Positions 40,818 to 50,763 are shown, counted from the stretch's first letter. The stretch is DNA of 64,000 nt from Fontibacterium sp040404065 (GCA_040404065.1 JBBAJM010000001.1), one strand, 5' to 3'. Made by a program: numbers and translations. The notes: a model not told the origin generated them from the sequence alone.

Positions 40818-42218
40818 ATGGCAAAGACGATTTACGACAAAATATGGGAAAGTCATTTAGTTGAAGAACAAAATGATGGAACTTCACTTTTATATATTGA
40901 TAGACATTTAGTTCATGAAGTAACTAGCCCACAGGCATTTGAAGGGTTACGTTTATCTAATAGAAAAGTAAAATTACCCAGTTCAACATTAGCAGTTGTC
41001 GATCATAATGTTCCAACAACAGACAGGTCAAAAGGAATAGCCGACAAAGAATCTGCCATTCAAGTTGAAGCGCTTTCTAAAAATTGCAAAGATTTTGGTA
41101 TAGAATTTTTTGGTTTAACAGACAAAAGACAAGGCATTGTTCATGTTATTGGTCCAGAACAGGGATTTACGCAACCTGGTATGACAATTGTTTGTGGTGA
41201 CAGTCATACTTCAACGCACGGCGCTTTTGGTGCATTAGCTTTTGGGATTGGAACTTCAGAGGTAGAACATGTGCTTGCAACACAAACTTTAATTCAAAGT
41301 AGAGCAAAAAATTTTAAAATTAATGTTGATGGAAGATTATCACCAGGAGTTACTGCTAAGGATGTAATTTTATCTATAATTGGAAAGATTGGTACGGCAG
41401 GAGGAACTGGTTATGTCATTGAATACTGCGGAGAAGTTTTTAGAAATTTTTCTATGGAAGAAAGAATGACAGTTTGCAATATGAGCATAGAAGCCGGAGC
41501 TAGAGCTGGACTTATTGCTCCTGACCAAAAAACATTTGATTATATTAAAGGAAGACCCTTAGCTCCGAAGGATGAGAATTGGGATAAAGCACTTAAATAT
41601 TGGAGTACTTTATATACTGATGAAGACGCTAAATTTGATAGAGAACTTAATTTGCAAGGCAAAGATATTGAACCAACGGTTACCTGGGGAACAAGTCCTC
41701 AAGATATATCTTCAATTAATGGAAAAGTACCTGATCCAAGTTTAGAAAAAAATGAAGATAGAAAAAGATCTATTTTAAGATCTTTGGATTATATGGGTTT
41801 AGAACCAAACACTCCAATTCAAGATATTAAAATTGATAAGGTTTTTATAGGATCTTGCACTAACGGAAGAATAGAAGACCTAAGAGAAGTTGCAAAAATT
41901 GTTAAAGGAAAAAAAGTAAACAAAAGTGTTGATGCTATTGTTGTTCCTGGTTCTGGACTTGTAAAATTACAAGCTGAAAAAGAAGGTTTAGATAAAATAT
42001 TTAAAGAATCAGGCTTTGATTGGAGAGAGCCGGGATGTTCAATGTGTCTTGGAATGAATCCAGATCAATTAAAACCAAAAGAAAGATGTGCGTCCACTTC
42101 AAATAGAAACTTTGAAGGAAGACAAGGCAGAGGCGGAAGAACACATCTGGTTAGCCCAGTAATGGCGGCAGCAGCGGCTATTGAGGGTAGATTTGTCGAT
42201 ATTAGAAAGATTATTTAA
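40818..42218 (+). CDS. leuC: 3-isopropylmalate dehydratase large subunit LeuC
   Basis: LeuC with LeuD isomerises 2-isopropylmalate to 3-isopropylmalate in leucine synthesis. The 466-residue protein is an aconitase-fold enzyme with the three [4Fe-4S] ligands C347 (GSCTNGRIEDL), C407 and C410 (GCSMCLGMNPD). It also has VDHNVPTTDRS, the CGDSHTSTHGAFG block and the closing GRQGRGGRTHLVSP. The stop codon shares a base with the leuD start. Confidence 0.97.
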   Translation: MAKTIYDKIWESHLVEEQNDGTSLLYIDRHLVHEVTSPQAFEGLRLSNRKVKLPSSTLAVVDHNVPTTDRSKGIADKESAIQVEALSKNCKDFGIEFFGLTDKRQGIVHVIGPEQGFTQPGMTIVCGDSHTSTHGAFGALAFGIGTSEVEHVLATQTLIQSRAKNFKINVDGRLSPGVTAKDVILSIIGKIGTAGGTGYVIEYCGEVFRNFSMEERMTVCNMSIEAGARAGLIAPDQKTFDYIKGRPLAPKDENWDKALKYWSTLYTDEDAKFDRELNLQGKDIEPTVTWGTSPQDISSINGKVPDPSLEKNEDRKRSILRSLDYMGLEPNTPIQDIKIDKVFIGSCTNGRIEDLREVAKIVKGKKVNKSVDAIVVPGSGLVKLQAEKEGLDKIFKESGFDWREPGCSMCLGMNPDQLKPKERCASTSNRNFEGRQGRGGRTHLVSPVMAAAAAIEGRFVDIRKII

Positions 42219-42820
42219 TGGAAAAATTTACAAAACTTAAAAGTATAGCCGCTGATCTTCCAATTACGAATGTTGATACGGACATGATTATTCCAAAACA
42301 ATTTTTAAAGACAATTAAAAGAACAGGTCTTGGTTCAGCTTTGTTTTATGAAATGCGTTACGATGAAAATGGCGCTCTAATAAAAAGTTTTATTTTAAAT
42401 AACGCCCCTTATAACGAGGCAAAAATTTTGATTTCAGGAAAAAATTTTGGTTGCGGCTCATCAAGAGAGCATGCACCTTGGGCATTATTAGATTTTGGAA
42501 TTAGATGCGTAATCGCAGAGAGTTTTGCTGATATTTTTTATAACAACTGTTTTAAAAATGGAATTTTACCGATTGTTCTTCCAGAAAATCAGGTGAAGGA
42601 ATTGTCGGAAGCTGCAAAAGAAAATAAAGAAATTGAGATAGATTTAGTAGATCAAAAAATTCATAAAGGTGACAACAGACCTTTTGATTTTGAAATTGAG
42701 CCATTTAGAAAAGAATGTTTATTAAATGGATATGATGATATTGCGCTTACTTTAAAAAAAGATGCAAAAATTAATAGCTTTGAACAAAAGAAAAAAAGCT
42801 TAACTCCTTGGTTATACTAG
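42218..42820 (+). CDS. leuD: 3-isopropylmalate dehydratase small subunit LeuD
   Basis: LeuD is the swivelling small subunit that completes the isopropylmalate isomerase active site. The 200-residue protein has NVDTDMIIPKQFLKTI and the substrate loop FGCGSSREHAPWAL, followed by SFADIFYNNCFKNGILPI. It is flanked by leuC (one-base overlap) and leuB (the GTG start shares the last G of the leuD TAG), a tightly coupled trio. Confidence 0.97.
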   Translation: MEKFTKLKSIAADLPITNVDTDMIIPKQFLKTIKRTGLGSALFYEMRYDENGALIKSFILNNAPYNEAKILISGKNFGCGSSREHAPWALLDFGIRCVIAESFADIFYNNCFKNGILPIVLPENQVKELSEAAKENKEIEIDLVDQKIHKGDNRPFDFEIEPFRKECLLNGYDDIALTLKKDAKINSFEQKKKSLTPWLY

Positions 42821-43914
42821 TGAAAAAAAAACTTCTTATTCTTGCAGGTGATGGAATTGGTCCGGAGGTAATGAATGAAGTTAAAAAAATTATTCTTTGG
42901 TTTAATAAAAATAAATATGCTGAATTTGATATTACAGAGGAATTAGCCGGTGGAATTTCTTTTGATAAGCACGGCACACCAATTACTGACAAAGTAATGG
43001 AGATTGCACTAGCAAGTGATGCTGTTTTGTTAGGAGCGGTAGGTGGACCTAAGTGGGATAAATTAGATTTTTCTAAAAGGCCAGAAAGAGCACTATTAAG
43101 ACTTAGAAAAGATCTCGAATTATTTGCAAATTTAAGACCTGCAATTTGTTTTAAAGAACTTGCCAATGCCTCAACATTAAAGCCGGAAGTTGTTTCTGAT
43201 TTAGATATTATGATTGTTCGTGAACTAACCGGAGGAATTTATTTTGGAACTCCAAGAGGAGTTGAAACATTATCCAATGGTGAAAAAAAAGGAACTAACA
43301 CTCATACATATACATCGAGCGAAATACAAAGAGTTGCTAGAGTTGCTTTTGAATTGGCTAGAAAAAGAAACAATAAAGTAACTTCATGTGAGAAATCAAA
43401 TGTTATGGAAGCAGGTTTATTGTGGAGAGAAGAAGTAGAGGAACTTCATAAAAAAGAATTTAAAGATGTAGAACTTAGTCATATGTTAGCAGACAATTGC
43501 GCTATGCAATTAGTTAGAAATCCTAAGCAATTCGATGTGATTGTAACTGATAATTTGTTTGGTGATATGCTTTCAGATGAAGCTGGAATGTTAACAGGTT
43601 CTCTTGGAATGTTGCCATCGGCATCCTTAAGTGGAAAAAATAAAGAAGGAAAATTTAAATCAATGTATGAACCTTGTCATGGTTCAGCACCTGATATTGC
43701 TGGAAAAAATATTGCAAATCCACTTGCATCAATATTAAGTTTCTCTATGGCGTTACGTTATTCTTTTGATATGGACAAAGATGCAGATATGCTTGATCAG
43801 GCAGTCAAGAGTGTTCTTAAAGAAGGTTATAGAACTCAAGACATAATGGAAAAGGGTCAGAAAAAAGTTTCAACTTCAGAAATGGGAGATTTGGTTATAT
43901 CCAAATTAAAATAA
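42820..43914 (+). CDS. leuB: 3-isopropylmalate dehydrogenase LeuB
   Basis: LeuB oxidises and decarboxylates 3-isopropylmalate to 2-oxoisocaproate with NAD. The product is 364 residues from GTG 42820, which overlaps the leuD stop (TAGTG). The open frame also allows TTG at 42808, but VKKKLLILAGDGIGPEV is the family start. Motifs seen are LLGAVGGPKWD, the substrate arginines in RPERALLRLRKDLELFANLRP, LTGGIYFG, DNLFGDMLSDEA for the metal, and CHGSAPDIAGKNIANP for NAD. Confidence 0.96.
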   Translation: MKKKLLILAGDGIGPEVMNEVKKIILWFNKNKYAEFDITEELAGGISFDKHGTPITDKVMEIALASDAVLLGAVGGPKWDKLDFSKRPERALLRLRKDLELFANLRPAICFKELANASTLKPEVVSDLDIMIVRELTGGIYFGTPRGVETLSNGEKKGTNTHTYTSSEIQRVARVAFELARKRNNKVTSCEKSNVMEAGLLWREEVEELHKKEFKDVELSHMLADNCAMQLVRNPKQFDVIVTDNLFGDMLSDEAGMLTGSLGMLPSASLSGKNKEGKFKSMYEPCHGSAPDIAGKNIANPLASILSFSMALRYSFDMDKDADMLDQAVKSVLKEGYRTQDIMEKGQKKVSTSEMGDLVISKLK

Positions 43915-43917
43915 AAA

Positions 43918-44931
43918 ATGAGAACAAATATAGCAATTGTCGGTAGCACAGGAAACGCAGGAAGAAAAACAATCGAAGTTTTAGAAAGAAGAAAGTTTCC
44001 AGTAAATACACTTTATTTATTAGCTTCAAAAAAAAGTGTTGGAAAATTTATAAAATTTAAAAATAAAAATATCGAAGTTAGGAGTTTAGAAGATTTTGAT
44101 TTTAGAAAAGTAGATATTACCTTTTTTTGCGCTGGTTCTAAACTTGCAAAAACTTGGGCACCTAAAATTGCAAAAGACTCAATTGTTATTGAGTACTCAA
44201 GTTATTTTAGAGCATTTAAAAATATCCCACTTATTGTTCCAGAAGTTAATGAACACGCTATTAAGGATTATAAAAAAACAAATATTATTGCCAATCCAAA
44301 TTGTTCAACAGCTCAGTTAGTTGTTGCGTTAAAACCGCTGCATGACAAATTTAAGATAAAAAGAATTGTTACATCTACATATCAGTCAGTGTCTGGAGCA
44401 GGAAAGGCTGCTATGGACGAATTAGTTGCTCAAACTAAAGATTTCCTTAATAAGAAAAAAATTAGACCAAAAAAATTTACTAAACAAATTGCTTTTAATG
44501 TTATTCCTCACATAGATGTTTTTATGAAAGATGGATCAACAAAAGAGGAATGGAAAATGGAAAATGAAACAAAAAAAATATTAGGTAAGAATATTAAACT
44601 TACAGCAACATGTGTTCGTGTTCCTGTGCTTATTTCTCATTCGGAAACAGCAAACGTAGAATTTCAAAAGAAATTTAATATACAGCAGATACGATCAATT
44701 TTAGCTAAAGCGCCAGGTTGTAAAGTGATTGACGAACAAAAGAATGGTGGCTATGCAACTCCTGCTGAGTCTGCTGGAAGCTTTTTAACTTATATTTCTA
44801 GAATTAGAAAAGATCCTACAAAAAATGCCGTAAATTTATGGATTGTCTCTGATAACTTATTAAAAGGAGCGGCTTTAAATGCAGTGCAAATAGCGGAGGT
44901 TTTAGTTAAAAAGCATATAAAAAATAATTAA
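43918..44931 (+). CDS. asd: Aspartate-semialdehyde dehydrogenase Asd
   Basis: Asd reduces aspartyl phosphate to aspartate semialdehyde, the branch point for lysine, DAP, threonine and methionine. The 337-residue protein has the NADP loop IVGSTGNAGRKTIEVL, the nucleophile C129 in ANPNCSTAQL, the SVSGAGKAAMDEL segment and the late catalytic histidine region RVPVLISHSETANVEF. It starts three bases after leuB, so leucine and aspartate-family genes share a transcript. Confidence 0.96.
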   Translation: MRTNIAIVGSTGNAGRKTIEVLERRKFPVNTLYLLASKKSVGKFIKFKNKNIEVRSLEDFDFRKVDITFFCAGSKLAKTWAPKIAKDSIVIEYSSYFRAFKNIPLIVPEVNEHAIKDYKKTNIIANPNCSTAQLVVALKPLHDKFKIKRIVTSTYQSVSGAGKAAMDELVAQTKDFLNKKKIRPKKFTKQIAFNVIPHIDVFMKDGSTKEEWKMENETKKILGKNIKLTATCVRVPVLISHSETANVEFQKKFNIQQIRSILAKAPGCKVIDEQKNGGYATPAESAGSFLTYISRIRKDPTKNAVNLWIVSDNLLKGAALNAVQIAEVLVKKHIKNN

Positions 44932-44939
44932 TATTTTTT

Positions 44940-45311
44940 ATGGAAAAAAACTCCGGACCACTATCTCCTCATATTCAAATTTATAAATGGCAGTTTTCTT
45001 CTTTATTATCAATCACACATAGATTAACCGGCGTAATTAATACTGTTGGGTTTTTTTTAATTGTTTTGTGGATATTATTTTTAGCTTTAGGACCCGAGTG
45101 TTACAATTTTTATCAAAAATTTTTAAGAAGTTTTTTAGGTAAATTTATCCTTGTTGGTTTTACCTGGTCATTTATTTATCACATGTTGAATGGAATAAGA
45201 CATCTTCTTTGGGACTTAGGTTATGGTTATGAAATTAAAACTGCAAACATCTCAGGGGTAACTGTTCTATTATTTTCTATTCTAACAACATTTTTTATCT
45301 GGATTATATAA
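44940..45311 (+). CDS. sdhC: Succinate dehydrogenase cytochrome b556 subunit SdhC
   Basis: SdhC anchors complex II in the membrane and helps bind quinone and heme b. The 123-residue protein has three helices and the signatures PLSPHIQIYKW, SITHRLTGV near residue 28, and the heme histidine in HMLNGIRHLLWDLG. It begins the sdhCDAB run nine bases after asd and overlaps sdhD by one base. Confidence 0.95.
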   Translation: MEKNSGPLSPHIQIYKWQFSSLLSITHRLTGVINTVGFFLIVLWILFLALGPECYNFYQKFLRSFLGKFILVGFTWSFIYHMLNGIRHLLWDLGYGYEIKTANISGVTVLLFSILTTFFIWII

Positions 45312-45643
45312 TGAAGAACCACGCTTTAAATAAATGGATGATACAAAGAATAAGTGCAGTTATTTTGTTGCCACTGTTATTATTTTTTTTATACTCTTTA
45401 ATTAATTTAGTTAATCAGGACTATACCGGTGCTCTAGATTTTTTTGATAGCTATTTACCAATAATTATTTTTACTTTGTTTTTAATATTTTCAGGATTGC
45501 ATTTTAAATTAGGTCTTAATGAAATTATCGAGGACTATGTTCAGGATGAGCGTTTTAAAAATATTTTGAATAAAGTTGCATTTTTATATTCAGCTGTACT
45601 GCCGATCGTTGGTATTATATCATTAATAACAATTATTTTATGA
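45311..45643 (+). CDS. sdhD: Succinate dehydrogenase membrane anchor SdhD
   Basis: SdhD is the second hydrophobic anchor of complex II. The 110-residue protein has three helices, the N-terminal WMIQRISAVILLPL, where arginine and serine face the quinone site, and GLHFKLGLNEIIEDYVQDE, which holds the heme-side histidine and the conserved tyrosine. It overlaps sdhC by one base and sdhA by four. Confidence 0.93.
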   Translation: MKNHALNKWMIQRISAVILLPLLLFFLYSLINLVNQDYTGALDFFDSYLPIIIFTLFLIFSGLHFKLGLNEIIEDYVQDERFKNILNKVAFLYSAVLPIVGIISLITIIL

Positions 45644-47421
45644 GCACTTATCCAATTATTGATCACGAATATGATGTTATCGTTGTAGGAGCCGGTGGTT
45701 CAGGATTAAGAGCAGCCGTAGGACTAGCGGAAGCTGGACTGAAAACAGCTTGTATTTCAAAAGTTTTTCCAACTAGAAGTCACACCGCTGCCGCGCAAGG
45801 TGGAATTTCAGCGGCTTTAGGAAATATGTCAGAAGATGATTGGCGTTGGCACATGTATGATACGGTTAAGGGAGCCGACTGGTTAGGGGACCAAGATGCA
45901 ATTGAATATTTATGCAAAGAAGCTCCTAGAGCAGTAATAGAGCTTGAAAAATACGGAGTCCCATTTAGTAGAACCGAAGAAGGAAAAATTTATCAAAGAC
46001 CGTTTGGTGGAATGACAGCGAATTATGGAAATGGCATTGCACAAAGAACTTGTGCCGCTGCAGACAGAACTGGTCATGCAATTCTTCATACCCTTTATGG
46101 ACAAGCTCTTAAAAAAAATACTGAATTTTTTATTGAATATTTTGCATTAGATTTATTAATGCATAATGGAAAATGCCACGGAGTTACTGCCTGGAATTTA
46201 CAAGATGGAACTATTCATCGTTTTAGAGCCAACATGACTATTCTTGCAACAGGTGGTTATGGTCGTGCATATTTTTCAGCGACGTCAGCACACACGTGCA
46301 CAGGTGACGGCAATGCGATGGTTTTAAGGGCAGGTTTACCATTACAGGATATGGAATTTGTCCAATTTCACCCAACAGGAATTTATGGAGCTGGATGTTT
46401 AATCACTGAAGGATCAAGAGGAGAAGGAGGTTTTCTAGTTAATTCTGAAGGAGAAAGATTTATGGAAAGATATGCTCCCCATGCAAAAGATCTTGCGTCT
46501 CGAGATGTGGTTTCAAGATCTATGACTATTGAGATTAATGAAGGAAGAGGAGTTGGAAAAAACAAAGATCATATTTATTTGCATTTAAATCATTTAGATC
46601 CAAAAGTTTTACATGAAAGACTTCCTGGTATTTCAGAATCAGCAAAAATTTTTGCAGGGGTGGATGTTACAAAAGAACCTATCCCTGTTGTTCCAACCGT
46701 TCATTATAACATGGGAGGAATTCCAACTAATTATTATGGAGAGGTTATTTCAAAAACTGAAAATAACAAAGATGTTATTGTTCCAGGATTAATGGCAGTC
46801 GGAGAAGCAGCGTGCGTTTCTGTGCATGGCGCAAATCGACTAGGATCTAATTCGTTAATTGATTTAGTAGTATTTGGAAGAGCTGCTGCAATGAGAGCTG
46901 CAAAAATTGTGAAACCAAATTCTAAACATGAAACTATTCCTGAAAGTGAAACTCAAAAATCAATTGATAGATTTGATAAATTAAGAAATGCAAACGGCAA
47001 AACTCCTACTTCAGTTTTAAGAGATAAGATGCAAAGAACAATGCAAAAACACTGCGCGGTATTTAGAGACGCAAAGATTTTAAAAGAAGGTATGAATGAA
47101 ATTAAAAAATCATGGCAAGGAATTGAAGATATTTCAGTTTCAGACAGATCTTTAATTTTTAATACAGATCTGATCGAAACTTTAGAGTTCGATAATCTTA
47201 TTAGACAATCATTAGTCACAATGGCTTCTGCTGAAAATAGAAAAGAAAGTAGAGGAGCTCATTCTAGAGAGGATTTTAAAGATAGAGATGATGAGAATTG
47301 GATGAAACATACATTAGCATGGCAAGAGGGTGAAAAAGTTAAAGTAGATTATCGAAACGTGCATAATTTTACATTAAGCAACGAGGTGCAGTATTTTCCT
47401 CCAAAAGCGAGAGTTTATTAA
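45640..47421 (+). CDS. sdhA: Succinate dehydrogenase flavoprotein subunit SdhA
   Basis: SdhA oxidises succinate to fumarate on a covalently bound FAD. The 593-residue protein has the dinucleotide motif VVGAGGSGLRAAVGLA, the FAD-linking histidine H48 in RSHTAAAQGGISAALGN, the FVQFHPTGIYGAG block, the catalytic region LITEGSRGEGG, and HGANRLGSNSLIDL. The length is standard. It overlaps sdhD by four bases and sdhB by one. Confidence 0.98.
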   Translation: MSTYPIIDHEYDVIVVGAGGSGLRAAVGLAEAGLKTACISKVFPTRSHTAAAQGGISAALGNMSEDDWRWHMYDTVKGADWLGDQDAIEYLCKEAPRAVIELEKYGVPFSRTEEGKIYQRPFGGMTANYGNGIAQRTCAAADRTGHAILHTLYGQALKKNTEFFIEYFALDLLMHNGKCHGVTAWNLQDGTIHRFRANMTILATGGYGRAYFSATSAHTCTGDGNAMVLRAGLPLQDMEFVQFHPTGIYGAGCLITEGSRGEGGFLVNSEGERFMERYAPHAKDLASRDVVSRSMTIEINEGRGVGKNKDHIYLHLNHLDPKVLHERLPGISESAKIFAGVDVTKEPIPVVPTVHYNMGGIPTNYYGEVISKTENNKDVIVPGLMAVGEAACVSVHGANRLGSNSLIDLVVFGRAAAMRAAKIVKPNSKHETIPESETQKSIDRFDKLRNANGKTPTSVLRDKMQRTMQKHCAVFRDAKILKEGMNEIKKSWQGIEDISVSDRSLIFNTDLIETLEFDNLIRQSLVTMASAENRKESRGAHSREDFKDRDDENWMKHTLAWQEGEKVKVDYRNVHNFTLSNEVQYFPPKARVY

Positions 47422-48212
47422 TGGTTCAGTTTTCATTACCTAAGGACTCAAAAGTTGTTGAGGGAAAATATTTTAAGGACAAAACAAATGGAAAAAATTT
47501 AAAAAAAATAAAAGTTTATCGCTGGAATCCGGAAAATAAAGATAACCCAAGATTAGATACCTATGAAGTTAATATGGATGAGTGCGGACCTATGGTTCTT
47601 GATGTTCTTATTAAAATAAAAAACGAAATTGATACAACATTAACCTTTAGAAGATCATGCAGAGAAGGTGTTTGTGGATCTTGTGCAATGAATATTGATG
47701 GTGTTAATGGTCTTGCTTGCACAAAATCAGCAGTGGATATTAAGGATGAAATAAAAATTTACCCCTTACCTCATATGCCGGTAGTTAAAGATTTGGTGCC
47801 AAATTTAAATCAACTTTATAAGCAATATCAGTCTATTGAGCCCTGGTTACAAGTTGAGAAAAAAAGTGAAGTAGGCGACAAAGAAATACATCAATCAAAG
47901 CAAGACAGAGAAAAGTTAGATGGGTTATATGAATGTATTATGTGTGCGTGCTGTTCAACTTCATGCCCCAGCTACTGGTGGAATGGTGAAAAATATTTAG
48001 GACCCGCAGTTTTGTTACAGGCTTACAGATGGATAATTGATAGTAGAGACGAGGAAAGAGTAAAAAGATTAAAAAAAGTGGCAGATGAACTTAAACTTTT
48101 TAGATGTCATACAATCATGAACTGTACTAACGCGTGCCCAAAGGGATTAAACCCAGCAAAAGCAATTGGGTCGATAAAAAAATTGTTAGTTCATCATAGT
48201 AAAGATTTATAA
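47421..48212 (+). CDS. sdhB: Succinate dehydrogenase iron-sulfur subunit SdhB
   Basis: SdhB carries electrons from FAD to quinone through three clusters. The 263-residue protein has the [2Fe-2S] cysteines C80, C85, C88 and C100, then C171, C174, C177 and C181 (CIMCACCSTSCP), then C228, C234 and C238 (CHTIMNCTNACPKG). These give the 2Fe, 4Fe and 3Fe sites in the usual order. SYWWNGEKYLGP contributes to the quinone pocket. It ends the sdh run; mmsA starts 60 bases later. Confidence 0.97.
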   Translation: MVQFSLPKDSKVVEGKYFKDKTNGKNLKKIKVYRWNPENKDNPRLDTYEVNMDECGPMVLDVLIKIKNEIDTTLTFRRSCREGVCGSCAMNIDGVNGLACTKSAVDIKDEIKIYPLPHMPVVKDLVPNLNQLYKQYQSIEPWLQVEKKSEVGDKEIHQSKQDREKLDGLYECIMCACCSTSCPSYWWNGEKYLGPAVLLQAYRWIIDSRDEERVKRLKKVADELKLFRCHTIMNCTNACPKGLNPAKAIGSIKKLLVHHSKDL

Positions 48213-48272
48213 TTTTTTTTACTTCACTATTTGACAGCTTAATTTTATCCCTATATTTTCACTTTAATTGAA

Positions 48273-49766
48273 ATGAAAACTATAGAACATTTTGTTAACG
48301 GAAAATCCTTTTCGGGATCTTCAAAAAGAACTTCTGATGTCTTTAATCCAGCAACTGGTGAAGTCTCTGCAAAAGTAATTTTAGCTTCTAAAAAAGACGT
48401 TGATGATGTTGTTAGTGTTGCGAATAATGCTTTTATAAAATGGTCTCAGGTTTCCCCATTACAAAGATCTAGAATTTTATTTAAATTTAAACATTTAATA
48501 GAACAGAATACTGACGAACTTACAAAAATAATCGTTTCAGAGCATGGCAAAGTTTATGATGATGCCAAAGGATCGTTAACTAGAGGATTAGAAGTAGTTG
48601 AGTTTGCTTGTGGGATTCCTCATTTGTTAAAAGGTGAGTTTACAGAAAATGTTGGTAGCGGAGTTGATAGTTGGTCGATTAGACAGCCTTTAGGAGTTTG
48701 CGCTGGAATTACACCTTTTAATTTTCCAGCAATGGTTCCAATGTGGATGTTTCCTTTAGCAATTGCTTGTGGAAATACTTTTATTTTAAAACCTTCTGAA
48801 AAAGATCCAAGCTGCTCACTAATGCTTGCTAAATTATTAAAAGAAGCAGGATTGCCTGATGGTGTATTTAACGTTGTGAATGGAGACAAAGAATCCGTAG
48901 ATAGTTTATTGTCAAATCCAGACGTTAGCGCAATTAGCTTTGTAGGCTCAACTCCTATTGCAAAATATATTTATGAAAACGCAGCAAAATTTGAAAAAAG
49001 AGTTCAGGCATTAGGAGGCGCTAAAAATCATTGTGTTGTTATGCCAGACGCTGATCTTGATCAAACAGTAGCCGGTTTAATGGGTGCTGCTTATGGTTCA
49101 GCTGGAGAAAGATGTATGGCCCAATCAGTTGCAGTTGCCATTGGAGATATAGGAGACGAGTTAGTTAATAGATTAACAAAAGAAGTTCAAAAATTAAAAG
49201 TAGGACCTGGAATGGATAAATCTTCAGAAATGGGCCCCTTAGTTACAGGTCAACATTTGGAAAAAGTTGCAGGCTATATAGACATCGGTGTTAAAGAAGG
49301 CGCAAAGTTAGTCGTTGATGGAAGAAAATTCCAAAAATTACAAGGCTACGAAAAAGGGTTTTATATAGGCGGATCTTTATTTGATAATGTAACTCCAAAC
49401 ATGCGTATTTACAAAGAAGAAATTTTTGGACCAGTATTAGCAGTAGTTAGAGCTAAAGATTTTAATGAGGCGATAAACTTAATTAATAATCATGAATTTG
49501 GAAATGGAGTTAGTATTTTTACAAGAGATGGAAATAGTGCAAGAACATTTACGAGTCATATAAAAGTTGGAATGGTTGGGATTAATATTCCAATACCAGT
49601 TCCTATGGCATTTCATAGTTTTGGAGGGTGGAAAAGATCTTTATTTGGTGATCATCACGTTCACGGAATGGAAGGCGTTAGATTCTACACTAAATTAAAA
49701 ACAGTCACTTCAAGATGGCCTACAGGCAAAGCGAGCGCAAGCTTTACAATGCCTACAATGAGTTAA
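48273..49766 (+). CDS. mmsA: Methylmalonate-semialdehyde dehydrogenase (CoA-acylating) MmsA
   Basis: MmsA converts methylmalonate or malonate semialdehyde with CoA and NAD to propionyl- or acetyl-CoA. The 497-residue protein is an aldehyde dehydrogenase with the group-specific signs: LGGAKNHCVVMPDAD instead of the usual ELGGK, the nucleophile cysteine in SAGERCMAQSVAVAIG, and the terminal MEGVRFYTKLKTVTSRWP, which is diagnostic for MMSDH. Its insertion between sdhB and mdh places valine, inositol or beta-alanine breakdown beside the TCA cycle. It could be coexpressed with both. Confidence 0.92.
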   Translation: MKTIEHFVNGKSFSGSSKRTSDVFNPATGEVSAKVILASKKDVDDVVSVANNAFIKWSQVSPLQRSRILFKFKHLIEQNTDELTKIIVSEHGKVYDDAKGSLTRGLEVVEFACGIPHLLKGEFTENVGSGVDSWSIRQPLGVCAGITPFNFPAMVPMWMFPLAIACGNTFILKPSEKDPSCSLMLAKLLKEAGLPDGVFNVVNGDKESVDSLLSNPDVSAISFVGSTPIAKYIYENAAKFEKRVQALGGAKNHCVVMPDADLDQTVAGLMGAAYGSAGERCMAQSVAVAIGDIGDELVNRLTKEVQKLKVGPGMDKSSEMGPLVTGQHLEKVAGYIDIGVKEGAKLVVDGRKFQKLQGYEKGFYIGGSLFDNVTPNMRIYKEEIFGPVLAVVRAKDFNEAINLINNHEFGNGVSIFTRDGNSARTFTSHIKVGMVGINIPIPVPMAFHSFGGWKRSLFGDHHVHGMEGVRFYTKLKTVTSRWPTGKASASFTMPTMS

Positions 49767-49771
49767 TAATC

Positions 49772-50758
49772 ATGAGAAAAAAAATATCACTTATAGGATC
49801 AGGACAAATTGGCGGAACTTTAGCGCATTTAGTTTCATTAAAGGAATTAGGAGACGTGGTTATTTTTGATATTGCCGCAGGATTACCAGAGGGAAAATCT
49901 TTAGACATAGCTCAATCAGGAGCCGTTGAACGCTTTAATGCAAATCTTAAAGGAACAACAAGTTATGCGGATATTGCAAATTCAGATGTTATTATTGTGA
50001 CTGCTGGTGTTCCAAGAAAAGAAGGAATGAGTAGAGATGATCTTTTAGGAATTAATTCAAAAGTTATGAAACAAGTTGGTGAGGGAATTAAAAAATATTC
50101 TCCAGATGCTTTTGTAATTTGTATCACAAATCCTTTAGACGTTATGGTTTTAGCTCTACAAAAATATTCAGGTCTTCCAGCTGAAAAAGTAGTTGGCATG
50201 GCTGGAGTGTTGGATTCTTCTCGTTTTAGATTGTTTTTAGCTGAAGAATTCAAAGTATCTATTGAAGACGTAACAGCTTTTGTTTTAGGAGGCCACGGAG
50301 ATACAATGGTTCCACTTGTAAGATACTCAACAGTTGCAGGAATACCAATCCCAGATTTGATCGAAATGAAATGGTCTACTAAAGAAAGAATGGATAAAAT
50401 TATACAAAGAACTCGTGATGGAGGGGCTGAGATAGTCAAATTATTAAAAACTGGCTCTGCTTATTATGCACCGGCAAGTTCAGCCATTGAAATGGCAGAA
50501 GCTTTTTTAAAAGATAAAAAGAAGATTTTACCGTGCGCAGTATATTTAGATGGAGAATATGGAGTTAATGATCTTTACGTAGGTGTACCAGTGATTATTG
50601 GCGCAAAAGGAGTTGAGAAAATTATTGAGATTAAATTTAATTCTGACGAAAAAGAAATGTTTTTAAAGTCTGTTGATTCTGTTAAAAAATTAACTCAAGA
50701 TCTCTTTAAACTTGATCCAGAAGTTTCAAAAATTAAGACAGTTAAGCCAAAATATTAG
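49772..50758 (+). CDS. mdh: Malate dehydrogenase Mdh (LDH-like type)
   Basis: Mdh oxidises malate to oxaloacetate with NAD. From ATG 49772 the protein has 328 residues and starts MRKKISLIGSGQIGGTLAHL. I rejected the longer frame from 49715, which lies within mmsA. The substrate loop GVPRKEGMSRDDLL has the arginines of malate specificity, ITNPLDVMV follows, and the catalytic histidine is in FVLGGHGDTMVPLVRYS. This is the LDH-related bacterial form usual in alphaproteobacteria, with sucCD next. Confidence 0.97.
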   Translation: MRKKISLIGSGQIGGTLAHLVSLKELGDVVIFDIAAGLPEGKSLDIAQSGAVERFNANLKGTTSYADIANSDVIIVTAGVPRKEGMSRDDLLGINSKVMKQVGEGIKKYSPDAFVICITNPLDVMVLALQKYSGLPAEKVVGMAGVLDSSRFRLFLAEEFKVSIEDVTAFVLGGHGDTMVPLVRYSTVAGIPIPDLIEMKWSTKERMDKIIQRTRDGGAEIVKLLKTGSAYYAPASSAIEMAEAFLKDKKKILPCAVYLDGEYGVNDLYVGVPVIIGAKGVEKIIEIKFNSDEKEMFLKSVDSVKKLTQDLFKLDPEVSKIKTVKPKY

Positions 50759-50763
50759 TTTTC

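Noticed and set aside
49715..49771. N-terminal extension of malate dehydrogenase
   Set aside because: It overlaps mmsA; the ATG at 49772 gives the standard Rossmann start.
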